Shown here piece after piece: positions 25,666 through 34,533 of a stretch of 64,000 nucleotides of DNA. The notes under the pieces were generated by a model that was not told where the DNA came from, ran no database searches, and worked only from the letters and a program-made list of their open reading frames with translations. Numbering within the stretch: position 1 is the stretch's first letter; the number at the start of each line of letters is the position of its first letter. Position numbers and translations under genes: made by a program. The stretch is from Amycolatopsis vastitatis (GTDB lineage: Bacteria; Actinomycetota; Actinomycetes; Mycobacteriales; Pseudonocardiaceae): positions 124,001 through 188,000 of the forward strand of contig NZ_NMUL01000038.1 in NCBI RefSeq assembly GCF_002234595.1, in the 5' to 3' direction.

Positions 25666-28023
25666 ATGACACTCTTCAGGAAAGGCTTGGCCGTTTTCGC
25701 GGCGGCGCTGTCGGTGACCGCGCTCGGCACCGGGGTGGCTTCGGCGGGCGAAGACGGCGCGAAAGCCGTTGTCCGCTATACCGAACACGGCATCCCGCAC
25801 ATCGTCGCCAAGGACTTCGGCGGCCTCGGCTACGGGTACGGGTTCGCCGCGGCGACGGACAACGTCTGCGAGCTCGCGAAGATCTACGTCACGGTGAGCG
25901 CGCAGCGGTCGCGGTACTTCGGCCCCGACGGCGAGGGCTACGAGTCGCTGTCCGAGGCGGACAGCAACCTGCACAGCGACCTCTTCTTCCAGCAGCTCAA
26001 CGATTCGGGGATCGTCGACCGGCTGGTCGCGCAACCCGCGCCGCAGGGCCCGCGGCGCGAAGTCCGCGAGATCGTGGCCGGCTACGTCAAGGGCTTCAAC
26101 GCCTACCTGGCGCGCACCGGCCGGTCCGGGATCTCCGATCCGGCCTGCCGCGGCGCGGACTGGGTCCGGCCGATCACCGAACGGGACTTCTACCGGCACT
26201 TCTACGCGATCGCGGTCACCGGTGGCCTGGGTTTCGTCACCGAAGGGCTGTTCGCGACGCCGCCGTCCGGTGCGCCTTCGCCGGCTCCGGGCACGGCCGC
26301 ACAGCTGTCCGCGAGCCTGCGGGACGGGCTCGGCAAGGGCGGCCTCGGCAGCAACGGCATCGCCATCGGCAGTGACGGGACCGCGGCGGGCCAGGGCAGT
26401 GTGCTGCTCGGCAATCCGCACTACCCGTGGCACGACGGACGGCGGTTCTGGCAGAGCCAGCTGACCATCCCGGGCCGGGTCGACGTGGCCGGGGCGAGCC
26501 TGCTCGGCATGCCGTTCGTGATGATCGGGCACACCGCGGACGCGGCCTGGACGCACACGGTGTCCACACCGGTCACGTTCGGCCTGTTCGAGGTGCCGCT
26601 CACGCCCGGCGACCCGACGACGTACCTCGTCGACGGCAAGGCCGAGAAGATGACCTCCCGTGACGTCACGGTCCAGGTGCGCCAGGCCGACGGCTCGCTG
26701 AAGCCGGTCCGGCAGACGTTCTGGTCGACGCGGTACGGCCCGGTGCTGAACGACGTCGACGGGTTCCCGGTGCCGTGGACGGCGAAGTCGGCGTACGCGC
26801 TGCGCGACGCCAACGCGACCAACCTGCGCGGGCTGAACACGTGGTTCGAACTCGACCAGGCCCGCAGCACGGCCGACATCGCCGGCGCGCTCAGCCGTAC
26901 GCAGGGCGTGCCGTGGGTCAACACCATCGCGACCGACCGGGCGGGCAACGCGCTCTACGCCGACATCCAGGTCGTCCCGCACGTCACCGACGAGCTGGCG
27001 GAGAAGTGCAGCACTCCCTTGGGGCGCCAGACCTTCCCCGGCGATCAGCTGGCCATTTTGGACGGTGGGAAGTCGTCCTGCCAGTGGGGTTCCGACCCCG
27101 GCGCGGTGGAACCGGGCATCTTCGCGCCGTCCCGGCTGCCGCAGCAGCAACGCCGTGACTACGAGCTGAACACGAACGACAGCGCCTGGCTGGCGAACGC
27201 GAAGGCGCCGATCACAGGGTACCCGCACATCGTCGGAGACCAGGCCACCGAGCGCAACCCGCGGACCCGGGAAGCACTGCTCACGGCCGAAAAGGGCGGG
27301 TTCACCACGGACTCGATGAAGCAGATGCTCTTCGCCGACCACAGCCTGTTCGCCGACCTGGCGGCGGCGGATCTGGCGAAGCTGTGCGCGTCGTTCCCGG
27401 ACGGGCAGGCACCGTCGTCGTCCGGCCCGGTGCCGGTCGGCCCGGCGTGCACCGCGCTGGCGAATTGGGACCACACGTATTCGCTCGACAGCCGTGGTTC
27501 GCTGCTGTTCCAACGGTTTGCCGTGCGGCTCGGCGGGGTTGCCCGGTTCACCGTGCCGTTCGACCCGAAGGCGCCGCTGACCACGCCGAACACGCTCAAC
27601 GTCGGCGACGCGGGTGTCCGGCAGGCATTCGGGGACGCGCTCGCCGAGCTTCGCGCGGCGGGACTCGCCCCGGACGCACGCTTGCGCGACGGCCAGTCCG
27701 TCACGCGGAACGGCGAGCGCATCCCCATCCACGGCGCGCAGGGCCTCCTCGGCGTGCTCAACGTGATGACGCCGCAGTGGGACCCGGCGCACGGGAACAC
27801 CGAAGTCGCGCACGGCTCCAGCTACATCCAGGTCGTCGGGTTCAGCGGGCGCGCGTGCCCGGACTCCTCGACGCTGCTGACGTACTCGCAGTCGGCCAAC
27901 CCGGAGTCGCCGTACTTCAGCGACCAGACGAAGCTCTACAGCCGCGGTGAATGGGTGAAGGAACGCTTCTGCGAATCCGACATCCTGCGCTCGCCCGCGC
28001 TGCGGACCGTCGTGCTGCACTAG
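25666..28023 (+). CDS. Secreted penicillin acylase family Ntn-hydrolase
   Basis: A 785-residue precursor with a signal peptide ending VASAGED. The alpha-chain region begins AVVRYTEHGIPHIVAKDFGGLGYGYGFA, as in AHL/aculeacin/PvdQ-type acylases. GLGSNGIAIG places the autocatalytic cleavage before Ser229, which would become the N-terminal nucleophile of the beta chain; GNPHYPW and TPVTFGLF follow. Family members cleave acyl side chains from homoserine lactones, lipopeptides or penicillins, so a role in quorum quenching or antibiotic processing is plausible but unproven. Start ATG 25666. It is divergent from phoD. Confidence 0.9.
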   Translation: MTLFRKGLAVFAAALSVTALGTGVASAGEDGAKAVVRYTEHGIPHIVAKDFGGLGYGYGFAAATDNVCELAKIYVTVSAQRSRYFGPDGEGYESLSEADSNLHSDLFFQQLNDSGIVDRLVAQPAPQGPRREVREIVAGYVKGFNAYLARTGRSGISDPACRGADWVRPITERDFYRHFYAIAVTGGLGFVTEGLFATPPSGAPSPAPGTAAQLSASLRDGLGKGGLGSNGIAIGSDGTAAGQGSVLLGNPHYPWHDGRRFWQSQLTIPGRVDVAGASLLGMPFVMIGHTADAAWTHTVSTPVTFGLFEVPLTPGDPTTYLVDGKAEKMTSRDVTVQVRQADGSLKPVRQTFWSTRYGPVLNDVDGFPVPWTAKSAYALRDANATNLRGLNTWFELDQARSTADIAGALSRTQGVPWVNTIATDRAGNALYADIQVVPHVTDELAEKCSTPLGRQTFPGDQLAILDGGKSSCQWGSDPGAVEPGIFAPSRLPQQQRRDYELNTNDSAWLANAKAPITGYPHIVGDQATERNPRTREALLTAEKGGFTTDSMKQMLFADHSLFADLAAADLAKLCASFPDGQAPSSSGPVPVGPACTALANWDHTYSLDSRGSLLFQRFAVRLGGVARFTVPFDPKAPLTTPNTLNVGDAGVRQAFGDALAELRAAGLAPDARLRDGQSVTRNGERIPIHGAQGLLGVLNVMTPQWDPAHGNTEVAHGSSYIQVVGFSGRACPDSSTLLTYSQSANPESPYFSDQTKLYSRGEWVKERFCESDILRSPALRTVVLH

Positions 28024-28053
28024 CACTATATCCGGATATGCGGATATAGTGCG
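28024..28053. promoter_or_regulatory. Perfect 12-bp palindrome overlapping a leaderless promoter
   Basis: GCACTATATCCG (28024-28035) and CGGATATAGTGC (28042-28053) are perfect inverted arms around GATATG. A -10-like TATAGT (28045-28050) lies 7 nt before the ATG at 28057, the usual geometry of leaderless actinobacterial transcripts, so the palindrome covers the core promoter. The second gene downstream encodes an ArsR repressor, the obvious ligand for this site. The AT-rich palindrome stands out in the GC-rich background. Confidence 0.7.
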
Positions 28054-28056
28054 GGC

Positions 28057-28914
28057 ATGCGCGTTCTCGTGGTGGGGCACGGCCCGGTGGCCGGGGTGCT
28101 GGCGACGTCCATGGCCACCGGGCACCGGGTCGGGTTCGCGGTGCGCGAGCGGACGGCGGAGTCCCGGCTCGTCGGGACCCGCCGGCTGCGCACTGCCCGG
28201 CGGGTCGAGCGGCGGAGCGTCGAACTGGTGACGGCCGGCGAGCGGGCAACGGGCTGGGACATGGTGATCAGCACGGCCTCGCCCGCCTCGCCGGGCGTCG
28301 CCGAGCTGCTCGGGCAGTCGCCGATCGTCGCGGCGGTCACGCAGGTGCCGTCGGAAGTGGAACTGCTTCGCGAACTGGCGGGCGACCGGCCGTGGGGCTT
28401 GGTGGTTCCGGAGTTCTTCGCCGGCGGTGCCGATCCGACGTGGTGGTGGCCGCCCGCGCGGGTCCGGTTCACGGTCGCCGGTCCCGCGTCGGCGTCACTG
28501 CGGTCCTTGTTCACCCACCCGCGGTGGTCGCGGACCGCGCCGCTCTGGGCTCCCCTGGTGTCCGCGGCGGCCACGATGCCCGTCGTGGCCGGGCTGCATG
28601 CCGAGGACTTCGACCTCACGGCTGCCCGCCGGTCCTCGCGGCGGCTCGCGGCGGCCGCGACTCAGGCGCGCAACGCGGTCGCGGCCGAATTCGGGGCCCC
28701 GGCGCCGCGTCCGGTGAGCCCGCACGCGGTGCGCGTGGCACTGGCGGTGCTCCCCCGGCTGGCGCCGTTCGACGTGCCGCACTACCTCCGCGGCCACTTC
28801 GGCGGGCACGGTACGCAGACACTCCGGATGCTGCGGGACTGGGTCGAACTCGGACGTCGGCACGGCCTGCCGGCCGACCGGATCGAAGACCTGCTGGAGC
28901 GGGTGAGCGCGTGA
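28057..28914 (+). CDS. Ketopantoate reductase-like NAD(P)-binding protein
   Basis: A 285-residue protein opening MRVLVVGHGPVAGVLATSMA, a Rossmann nucleotide-binding site in the variant form GxGPVAGVLA. The rest resembles the two-domain fold of ketopantoate reductase-type proteins only weakly, and the standard catalytic Lys region was not recognised. It is co-transcribed with the downstream arsR (GTGA overlap). Reduction of a small carbonyl compound sensed by the regulator would fit, but substrate and activity are unknown. Confidence 0.6.
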   Translation: MRVLVVGHGPVAGVLATSMATGHRVGFAVRERTAESRLVGTRRLRTARRVERRSVELVTAGERATGWDMVISTASPASPGVAELLGQSPIVAAVTQVPSEVELLRELAGDRPWGLVVPEFFAGGADPTWWWPPARVRFTVAGPASASLRSLFTHPRWSRTAPLWAPLVSAAATMPVVAGLHAEDFDLTAARRSSRRLAAAATQARNAVAAEFGAPAPRPVSPHAVRVALAVLPRLAPFDVPHYLRGHFGGHGTQTLRMLRDWVELGRRHGLPADRIEDLLERVSA

Positions 28915-29222
28915 TCCAGGACGCCCTGACCACGGCCCTGCCCGTGCTGCGGGCCCTCGGCGAAGCGACCCGGGTGCAGATCGTCGGGGTGTTCCTCGAC
29001 CGCGGCGGGGCCGCCACGGTCGGCGAGGTGCAGTCCGCGCTCGGACTGCCGCAGTCCACCGTGTCGCGGCACCTGCGGATCCTGCTCGACGCCCGCCTGC
29101 TCGCGGTGAGCCGGGCGGGCCCGCACCGGATCTACCGCCTCGACGTCCCGGCCGCCGCCCTCGACGCCCTCGAGGCGCTCACCACCGAAGTGCGGGCCTG
29201 CCAAGCGGCGCCGCACCCGTGA
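28911..29222 (+). CDS. ArsR-family winged-helix regulator
   Basis: A 103-residue regulator starting at GTG 28911, which overlaps the preceding stop. The winged helix includes LRALGEATRVQIVGVFLDRGG, TVGEVQSALGLPQSTVSRHLRILLDARLL (recognition helix) and HRIYRLD (wing). No cysteine pair of the metal-sensing ELCVCDL type is present in the recognition helix, so it probably senses something other than a soft metal. It likely autorepresses the operon through the palindrome at 28024-28053. It ends one base before the convergent DUF4233 gene. Confidence 0.85.
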   Translation: MIQDALTTALPVLRALGEATRVQIVGVFLDRGGAATVGEVQSALGLPQSTVSRHLRILLDARLLAVSRAGPHRIYRLDVPAAALDALEALTTEVRACQAAPHP

Positions 29223-29223
29223 G

Positions 29224-29616
29224 TCAGGGCTGGGGCTGCTGGCTCGCCAGCGTGCCGGCCGCCATGCGGCGGGCCACGTCGCGGCGCAGCCACAGCAGCC
29301 ACAGCCAGACGGCCAGGAAGATCACGCCGAGCACGGCGATCGCGGGCAGCCAGAACACCAGCGCGATGAGCACCGCCTGGAGCGCGAGGATGAGCGGCAC
29401 CGCCCACGTCCGCTTGACGAACCCGCAGGTCAGGAGCAGCACGACGGCCACGGCGATGACCGTCCAGCCGGTGCCCGTGGAGATCCCGCCGCCGAGCTTG
29501 TTGACCACCGGGAGCGCCAGGGCGACCGTGATCGCCTCCATGATCAGCGTCCCCGACATCACGCCGCGGAAGCCCTTCATCGGATCCTTCGGCTTCGGTG
29601 CGTCCTGCGCGGTCAC
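29224..29616 (-). CDS. DUF4233 membrane protein
   Basis: A 130-residue protein with about four hydrophobic helices and the signature KGFRGVMSGTLIMEAITVALALP of DUF4233, a family found directly after folC throughout actinobacteria (Rv2446c position). Start GTG 29616 overlaps the folC stop. The function is unknown. Confidence 0.88.
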   Translation of the reverse strand: MTAQDAPKPKDPMKGFRGVMSGTLIMEAITVALALPVVNKLGGGISTGTGWTVIAVAVVLLLTCGFVKRTWAVPLILALQAVLIALVFWLPAIAVLGVIFLAVWLWLLWLRRDVARRMAAGTLASQQPQP

Positions 29617-31268
29617 GCCGGCTCCTTCCCGAACAGCGTGCGCGCCTCGCCCGCGGTGACCACCGAGCCGGTGACCAGCACGCCGCCGCCCGCCAAGGGC
29701 TCTTCGGGGTCGTCGCTGGTCTCCACCAGCGCGATCGCCGTCTCGATCGCCGTCTCCAGGTCCGTCTCCGCGACCACGCGGTCCTCGCCGAACACCGAGA
29801 TCGCCAGCTGGTTCAGCTCTTCCAGCGGCATCGAGCGGGGCGACGAGTTCCGCGTCACGACGATGTCGGAGACCACCGGCTCCAGCGCGTCGAGGATGCC
29901 GTGGGCGTCCTTCTCGGCCATCACGCCGACCACCGCGACCAGGCGGCGGAAGGCGAACTCCTCGGCCACGGTCGTCGCGAGCGCGCGGGCGCCGTGCGGG
30001 TTGTGCGCCGCGTCGAGCAGCACGGTGGGTGCCGAGCGGACGCGCTCCAGCCGTCCCGGCGTCTCGACTTCGGCGAACGCCTCGCGCACGGCCTCGACGA
30101 CCAGCTGCCTGTCCTTGCCGGCGCCGAAGAACGCCTCGACCGCGGCCAGCGCGAGCGCGGCGTTCGCGGCCTGGTGGGCGCCGTGCAGCGGCAGGAAGAT
30201 CTCGTCGTACACCCCGCCGAGGCCCTGCAGCTTCAGCAGCTGCCCGCCGACGGCGATCTCCTTCTCGAGCACGCCGAACTCGCTGCCCGCGCGCGCGACC
30301 GCAGCGTCGACCTCGACCGCGCGTTCCAGCAGCACCTTCAGCACCTCGGGGTCCTGCTCGCCGATGACCGCGACCGAGCCGGGCTTGATGATGCCCGCCT
30401 TTTCGCGCGCCGCGCCGAGGATGTCCGGGCCGAGGTACTCGACGTGGTCGAGGCCGATCGGGGTGATGACGGCGACGTCGGCGTCCGCGACGTTCGTGGC
30501 GTCCCAGGCGCCGCCCAGGCCGGCTTCGAGCACGGCGGCCTCCACCGGCGCGTCGGCGAACGCGGCGAACGCCATCCCGGTGAGGATTTCGAACTTGCTC
30601 ATCGCGACGCCGTCCGCGGCCGCACCGTCCACCATGGACACGTACGGCGCGATGTCCTGCCACAGCTCGGCGTAGCGCGCGGCGGAGATCGGTCGTCCGT
30701 CGAGCGCGATCCGCTCGGTGACCAGCTGCAGGTGCGGGCTCGTGTAGCGGCCGACGCGCAGGCCCATCCGGGTCAGCAGCGCGTCGATCATGCGGGCCGT
30801 CGAGCCCTTGCCGTTCGTGCCGGCGACGTGCAGCACCGGATAGCCGCGGTTCGGCTCGCCCAGCAGCTGCGTCAGCGCGGAGATGCGGGTGAGCGACGGC
30901 TCGATCTTCGTCTCCGGCCAGCGCTGGTTCAGCTCGGCCTCGACGGCCAGCAGCTCGCGGCGGGCCTCGGGGCCGTCCGGGCTGCCGTAGACCTCGGGTT
31001 CGCCCTGGTCGTCGAGCTCGTGCAGCTCGGTGTCCTCGGGCACGGTCAGGTCGGGCACCGGTCCGGTGGCGAGGTTGTCGCCCAGCTGGCCGACGCCGCC
31101 GATCCCGCCGCGCGCGCCGCCGCCCGCCTCGAACGCGGTGTCGCGGACGTCCAGTTCCGGGTCGTGGTCGTCGGACTCCTCGTAGCCCGACGACCCCAGT
31201 TCGTCGACGCCCGCGAAGCTGTCCAGATCCGACAGGTCCGGCCTGCGACCTGTCTCATCCTGCGGCAC
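29613..31268 (-). CDS. folC: Dihydrofolate/folylpolyglutamate synthase
   Basis: FolC adds glutamate to dihydropteroate and to reduced folates. The 551-residue protein has the Mur-ligase-like core: HVAGTNGKGSTARM (P-loop, about residue 150), TSPHLQLVTERI, EAGLGGAWDATN, THIGLDHVEYLG-like ITPIGLDHVEYLG, GAHQAANAALALA and LDAAHNPHGARAL. Start is GTG 31268. The first ~100 residues are an acidic, Gly-rich extension without recognised fold, longer than in most FolC proteins. In other actinobacteria valS lies directly upstream; here 4.6 kb of accessory genes intervene. Confidence 0.95.
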   Translation of the reverse strand: MPQDETGRRPDLSDLDSFAGVDELGSSGYEESDDHDPELDVRDTAFEAGGGARGGIGGVGQLGDNLATGPVPDLTVPEDTELHELDDQGEPEVYGSPDGPEARRELLAVEAELNQRWPETKIEPSLTRISALTQLLGEPNRGYPVLHVAGTNGKGSTARMIDALLTRMGLRVGRYTSPHLQLVTERIALDGRPISAARYAELWQDIAPYVSMVDGAAADGVAMSKFEILTGMAFAAFADAPVEAAVLEAGLGGAWDATNVADADVAVITPIGLDHVEYLGPDILGAAREKAGIIKPGSVAVIGEQDPEVLKVLLERAVEVDAAVARAGSEFGVLEKEIAVGGQLLKLQGLGGVYDEIFLPLHGAHQAANAALALAAVEAFFGAGKDRQLVVEAVREAFAEVETPGRLERVRSAPTVLLDAAHNPHGARALATTVAEEFAFRRLVAVVGVMAEKDAHGILDALEPVVSDIVVTRNSSPRSMPLEELNQLAISVFGEDRVVAETDLETAIETAIALVETSDDPEEPLAGGGVLVTGSVVTAGEARTLFGKEPA

Positions 31269-31339
31269 TGACTCTCCTCCGGACCGGGATTCACCTGACC
31301 AGACGAGTCTACGTGCGCCGCCGGTGGCACTCTCGACGC

Positions 31340-31975
31340 ATGCCGTTCAACCACAACGACCACTACCACCCGCTGCTGCTGGATCTGCTGCCGCCGGGCC
31401 CGGGGATCGCGCTGGACGTCGGGTGCGGCACCGGCCGGTTCGCCCGGCGGCTGGCCGCGACCGGCATGGCGGTGGAGGCGGTCGACGTCTCGGCCGCGAT
31501 GGTCGGGGCGGCGGCGGGGCTGGGGTCGCCGGGCCCCGGCGAGATCGTCTACCGGCAGGCCGACATCACCACCGACGCCCTGCCCGAGCGGCACTACGAC
31601 TACGTCTCGTGCCTGGCCTCCCTGCACCACATGCCGTTCGAGACGGTCACCAAGCTGCGCCGCGCGCTGGTGCCGGGCGGCGTGCTCGTGGTGCTCGGCC
31701 TGGCGAGACCCAGCACGCCCGCGGACTGGGCGCGAGCTGTCGCGGCGGTCCCGGTCAACGCGCTCGCGCGGCTGGTGGTCTACGCCGGAGAGCGGCTGAA
31801 CGGCGGTCCCGAAGAAGGCCCGAAAGCCCCGGTCGTCGACGACTTCCCGACCCTGGCCGAGGTGCGCCGCGACGCGGCCCGCCTGCTGCCCGGGAGCACG
31901 GTCCGGCCGCTGCTGTTCTGGCGGACCTTGATCACTTACCGTGAACACGGTGACGATGACCCGACTGACGGGTGA
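31340..31975 (+). CDS. Class I SAM-dependent methyltransferase
   Basis: A 211-residue methyltransferase with motif I as ALDVGCGTGRFARRLA, an acidic residue in VEAVDVSAAMV binding the SAM ribose, and motif IV-like YDYVSCLASLHHMPF, then LRRALVPGGVLVVLGLARP. ATG 31340 is chosen over a start nine codons earlier because homologues begin with a short N-terminus. The substrate is unknown. It is divergent from folC and stands alone. Confidence 0.85.
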   Translation: MPFNHNDHYHPLLLDLLPPGPGIALDVGCGTGRFARRLAATGMAVEAVDVSAAMVGAAAGLGSPGPGEIVYRQADITTDALPERHYDYVSCLASLHHMPFETVTKLRRALVPGGVLVVLGLARPSTPADWARAVAAVPVNALARLVVYAGERLNGGPEEGPKAPVVDDFPTLAEVRRDAARLLPGSTVRPLLFWRTLITYREHGDDDPTDG

Positions 31976-32045
31976 AGTCCGGCCCCGAGCCGTCCGGTGC
32001 TCGCTAGATGTGGAAGGAGCGTAACCGGAACAGAACGGGGTCTTC

Positions 32046-32915
32046 ATGCGCATCACCCGGCTGCTCGTCGCCGTCTCCTCGGCAGCCATCCTCCTCACCA
32101 CCACCGCGGCCACCGCGTCGGCGGCGGGGTTCCACCACTACGTCGCCCTCGGCGACTCGTACACCTCCGGGCCGTTCATCCCGGCCCAGCGGCTCGACCC
32201 GCTGGGCTGCGGGCGGTCGACGGCGAACTACCCGTCGGTCGTGGCGGCGGCCCTCCACGTCGGCGCGTTCACCGACGTCAGCTGCGCCGGCGCCGACACG
32301 ACCGACCTGACGCGCCCCCAGCGGGTGCCCCTCAACGGCACCAACGCCCCGCAGCTGGACGCCCTGCGCCTCGACACCGACCTGGTCACCCTCGGCATCG
32401 GCGGCAACGACTTCGGCCTCTTCGACCGGCTGGTCACGACGTGCCCGGGGCTGCGGCCGGGCGACCCCACCGGCAACCCCTGCGAAGCGCACTTCACGAC
32501 CAACGGCGTCGACACGGTGAAGACGGTCATCGGCACCATCCGGCCGCGGATCGACGCCGCGCTGGCCGCGATCCGCCAGCGCTCGCCGGGCGCGCGGGTG
32601 CTCGTCGTCGGCTACCCGCGGATCGCCCCGGAGAGCGGCTACTGCCCGGACGTCCTCCCGTTCGCCGACGGCGACTACGCCTGGCTGAACCAGGTCGAGC
32701 GCGACCTGAACCAGGCCCTCGAAGACGCGGCGGCGAACGGCGACGCGGAGTTCGTGGACGCGTTCGGCCCCTCTCGCGGCCATGACGCCTGCGCACGCGG
32801 CGGGTCGGCGTGGATCAACGGCAAGGACCAGGACGTGTTCGCCGCGGCCGCCTACCACCCGGTGAAAGCCGGGATGGCCGGCGTGGCGGCGATCGTGCTC
32901 AAAGCCCTGCACTGA
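32046..32915 (+). CDS. Secreted SGNH/GDSL lipase-esterase
   Basis: A 289-residue exported esterase: signal peptide ending ATASAAGF, then YVALGDSYTSG (block I, nucleophile Ser), Gly in VSCAGADTTDL (block II), LGIGGNDFGLF (block III, Asn) and AYHPVKAGM (block V, catalytic His). Six Cys residues suggest three disulfides, as in Streptomyces extracellular lipases. Its last 17 bp overlap the convergent alpha/beta hydrolase gene. Confidence 0.92.
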   Translation: MRITRLLVAVSSAAILLTTTAATASAAGFHHYVALGDSYTSGPFIPAQRLDPLGCGRSTANYPSVVAAALHVGAFTDVSCAGADTTDLTRPQRVPLNGTNAPQLDALRLDTDLVTLGIGGNDFGLFDRLVTTCPGLRPGDPTGNPCEAHFTTNGVDTVKTVIGTIRPRIDAALAAIRQRSPGARVLVVGYPRIAPESGYCPDVLPFADGDYAWLNQVERDLNQALEDAAANGDAEFVDAFGPSRGHDACARGGSAWINGKDQDVFAAAAYHPVKAGMAGVAAIVLKALH

Positions 32916-33675
32916 CGAAGTCCAGCACGAGCCGGGCGAACTCGTCCGGCAGCTCGGCCGGGGCGCCGTGCCCCGCGTCGATCTCGGCGGCGCGCGCGTC
33001 CGGGATCGCGGCGGCCAGCGCACGCTGCTGGTCCGCCGTGACGATCCGGTCGTGCGCGCTGCCGAGCACCAGCACCGGCGCGGTGATCCGCCCGAGCACC
33101 GGCCGCAGGTCGACGGCGCGGTCGGCCTCGATCTGCCGGTCCGCCCCGGGCTGGACCACGTCGGTGAGCGTCTTGACGAGCTGTTCGTTGCTCTCCGCGG
33201 TGGCCTGCTCCCAGTAGCGCGGCCCGAAGGCCATCAGCGGCAGCATCCGGGCGAAGGTCCCGGTTTCGAGCAGCTCGAGCCAGTAGCGGAACTCGGCGTC
33301 CTGCCGGACGTCGGTGACCGGCCACGCAGCGTGCAGCACCGCCGAGCGCACCCGGTCCGGGCGGGTACCGGCGAAGTGGGCCGCCACCACCCCGCCGAGC
33401 GAGTGCCCGGCGACGTGGGCGGTTTCGAATCCGGCGTGGTCCAGGACGGCTTCGGCCTGAGCGGCGAGGCCCTCGACGGTGATCGGGCCGCCGTCGTCGG
33501 TGGTCAGGCCGGAGCCGGGGAAGTCCGGGGCCAGGACGGTGAACCCGCCGGCTTGCGTTGTAAGCGGCCCCCACTGTTCGCGGGACGCGGCGGTGCCGTG
33601 CAGCAGGAGCAGCGCGGGGCCGTCGCCGGTCCGGTCGTAGTGGACGACGGCGCCTGCGAGGGTGACTTCGGGCAT
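32899..33675 (-). CDS. Alpha/beta hydrolase
   Basis: A 258-residue alpha/beta-hydrolase starting at ATG 33675 after AAGGAGC. It has LLLHGTAASREQW (oxyanion loop), AGHSLGGVVA (nucleophile elbow GHSLGG), Asp in GSAHDRIV and His in DAGHGAPAELP, a complete Ser-Asp-His triad. The substrate is unknown. It lies 10 nt after a second hydrolase on the same strand and probably shares its mRNA. Confidence 0.88.
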   Translation of the reverse strand: MPEVTLAGAVVHYDRTGDGPALLLLHGTAASREQWGPLTTQAGGFTVLAPDFPGSGLTTDDGGPITVEGLAAQAEAVLDHAGFETAHVAGHSLGGVVAAHFAGTRPDRVRSAVLHAAWPVTDVRQDAEFRYWLELLETGTFARMLPLMAFGPRYWEQATAESNEQLVKTLTDVVQPGADRQIEADRAVDLRPVLGRITAPVLVLGSAHDRIVTADQQRALAAAIPDARAAEIDAGHGAPAELPDEFARLVLDFVSAGL

Positions 33676-33685
33676 TCTTGCTCCT

Positions 33686-34447
33686 TCAGGCGATCTCGCG
33701 GAGGGCGGCGGTGAACGCACGCGGGTTTTCCTGGTGCGGGACGTGCCCGCAGCCGGCGAGCACGTGCACGCGGGCGCCGGGCGTTTCCGCGGCGCAGGCG
33801 CGCGGCACTTCGAGCGGGATCTGCGCGTCCAGCTCGCCGTGCAGGTACGTGATGGGGACCGCGAGCTCCTTGAGCCGGGGCCGCGGGTCGTAGGCGGTGC
33901 ACTCGGTGAACAGCTCGTCGATGTAGACACCGGAGTCGAGCAGCTGGCGGATCGTCCAGTCGACGAGCTCGCGCGCGGCGCCCGCGGCGAACCAGCCCGG
34001 CACCCAGCCCGCCACCGTGCCGGCACGGTCGTCGACGAGCTGCCGGCGCAGGTCGCGGACCTGCTCGAGCATGCCGGTGCTCGGCCAGTACCCGGGGCTG
34101 TCGACCGCGACGACCCGCTCGACCAGCTCCGGCCGCGCGAGAGCCAGCTCGGTGGCGAAGATGCCCCCGATGCTCGACCCGACGACGGTGGGTTTCACGC
34201 CGAGCTCTTCGATGACGGCCGCGAGGTCGGCGGTGACGCCGCCGATGGTGTTCCCCTCGACGGGGTGGTCCGAGCGGCCGCACCCGCGCCAGTCGAGGGT
34301 GATGACGCGGTGGTCGCGCACGAGATCGGGCAGGCAGGAGTACCAGACGCGGCCGCTGGTCCCCCAGCCGTGCAGGAGCAGCAGCGCCGGGCCGGTGCCG
34401 GCGTCTTCGTAGTGGAGGCGGGTTCCGTTGACTTCCAGGTGGGCCAT
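33686..34447 (-). CDS. Alpha/beta hydrolase, divergent to LysR regulator
   Basis: A 253-residue hydrolase starting at ATG 34447. Motifs: LLLHGWGTSGRVWYS, GSSIGGIFATEL (elbow GSSIGG), Asp in HGELDAQIP and His in GCGHVPHQENP. Similar to epoxide-hydrolase or 3-oxoadipate enol-lactonase type proteins, without a decisive feature. It is the first gene after the LysR intergenic region, so LysR control of this two-hydrolase operon is likely. Confidence 0.88.
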   Translation of the reverse strand: MAHLEVNGTRLHYEDAGTGPALLLLHGWGTSGRVWYSCLPDLVRDHRVITLDWRGCGRSDHPVEGNTIGGVTADLAAVIEELGVKPTVVGSSIGGIFATELALARPELVERVVAVDSPGYWPSTGMLEQVRDLRRQLVDDRAGTVAGWVPGWFAAGAARELVDWTIRQLLDSGVYIDELFTECTAYDPRPRLKELAVPITYLHGELDAQIPLEVPRACAAETPGARVHVLAGCGHVPHQENPRAFTAALREIA

Positions 34448-34533
34448 GCCGTTCAGGGAACCTTCCGCGCCGGGCGTTTTCGATGAGCAGTCCGCTCCTA
34501 CACTGATCACGGAACCTGATGAATGGGGGCGTG

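Noticed and set aside
28024..28053. Rho-independent terminator of the acylase gene
   Set aside because: The stem is AT-rich, lacks a U-tract and overlaps a promoter-like -10; the ArsR gene points to an operator.
24784..28125. Long minus-strand open frame through phoD and the acylase region
   Set aside because: It is antisense to the acylase and out of frame with phoD; no domain is recognisable.
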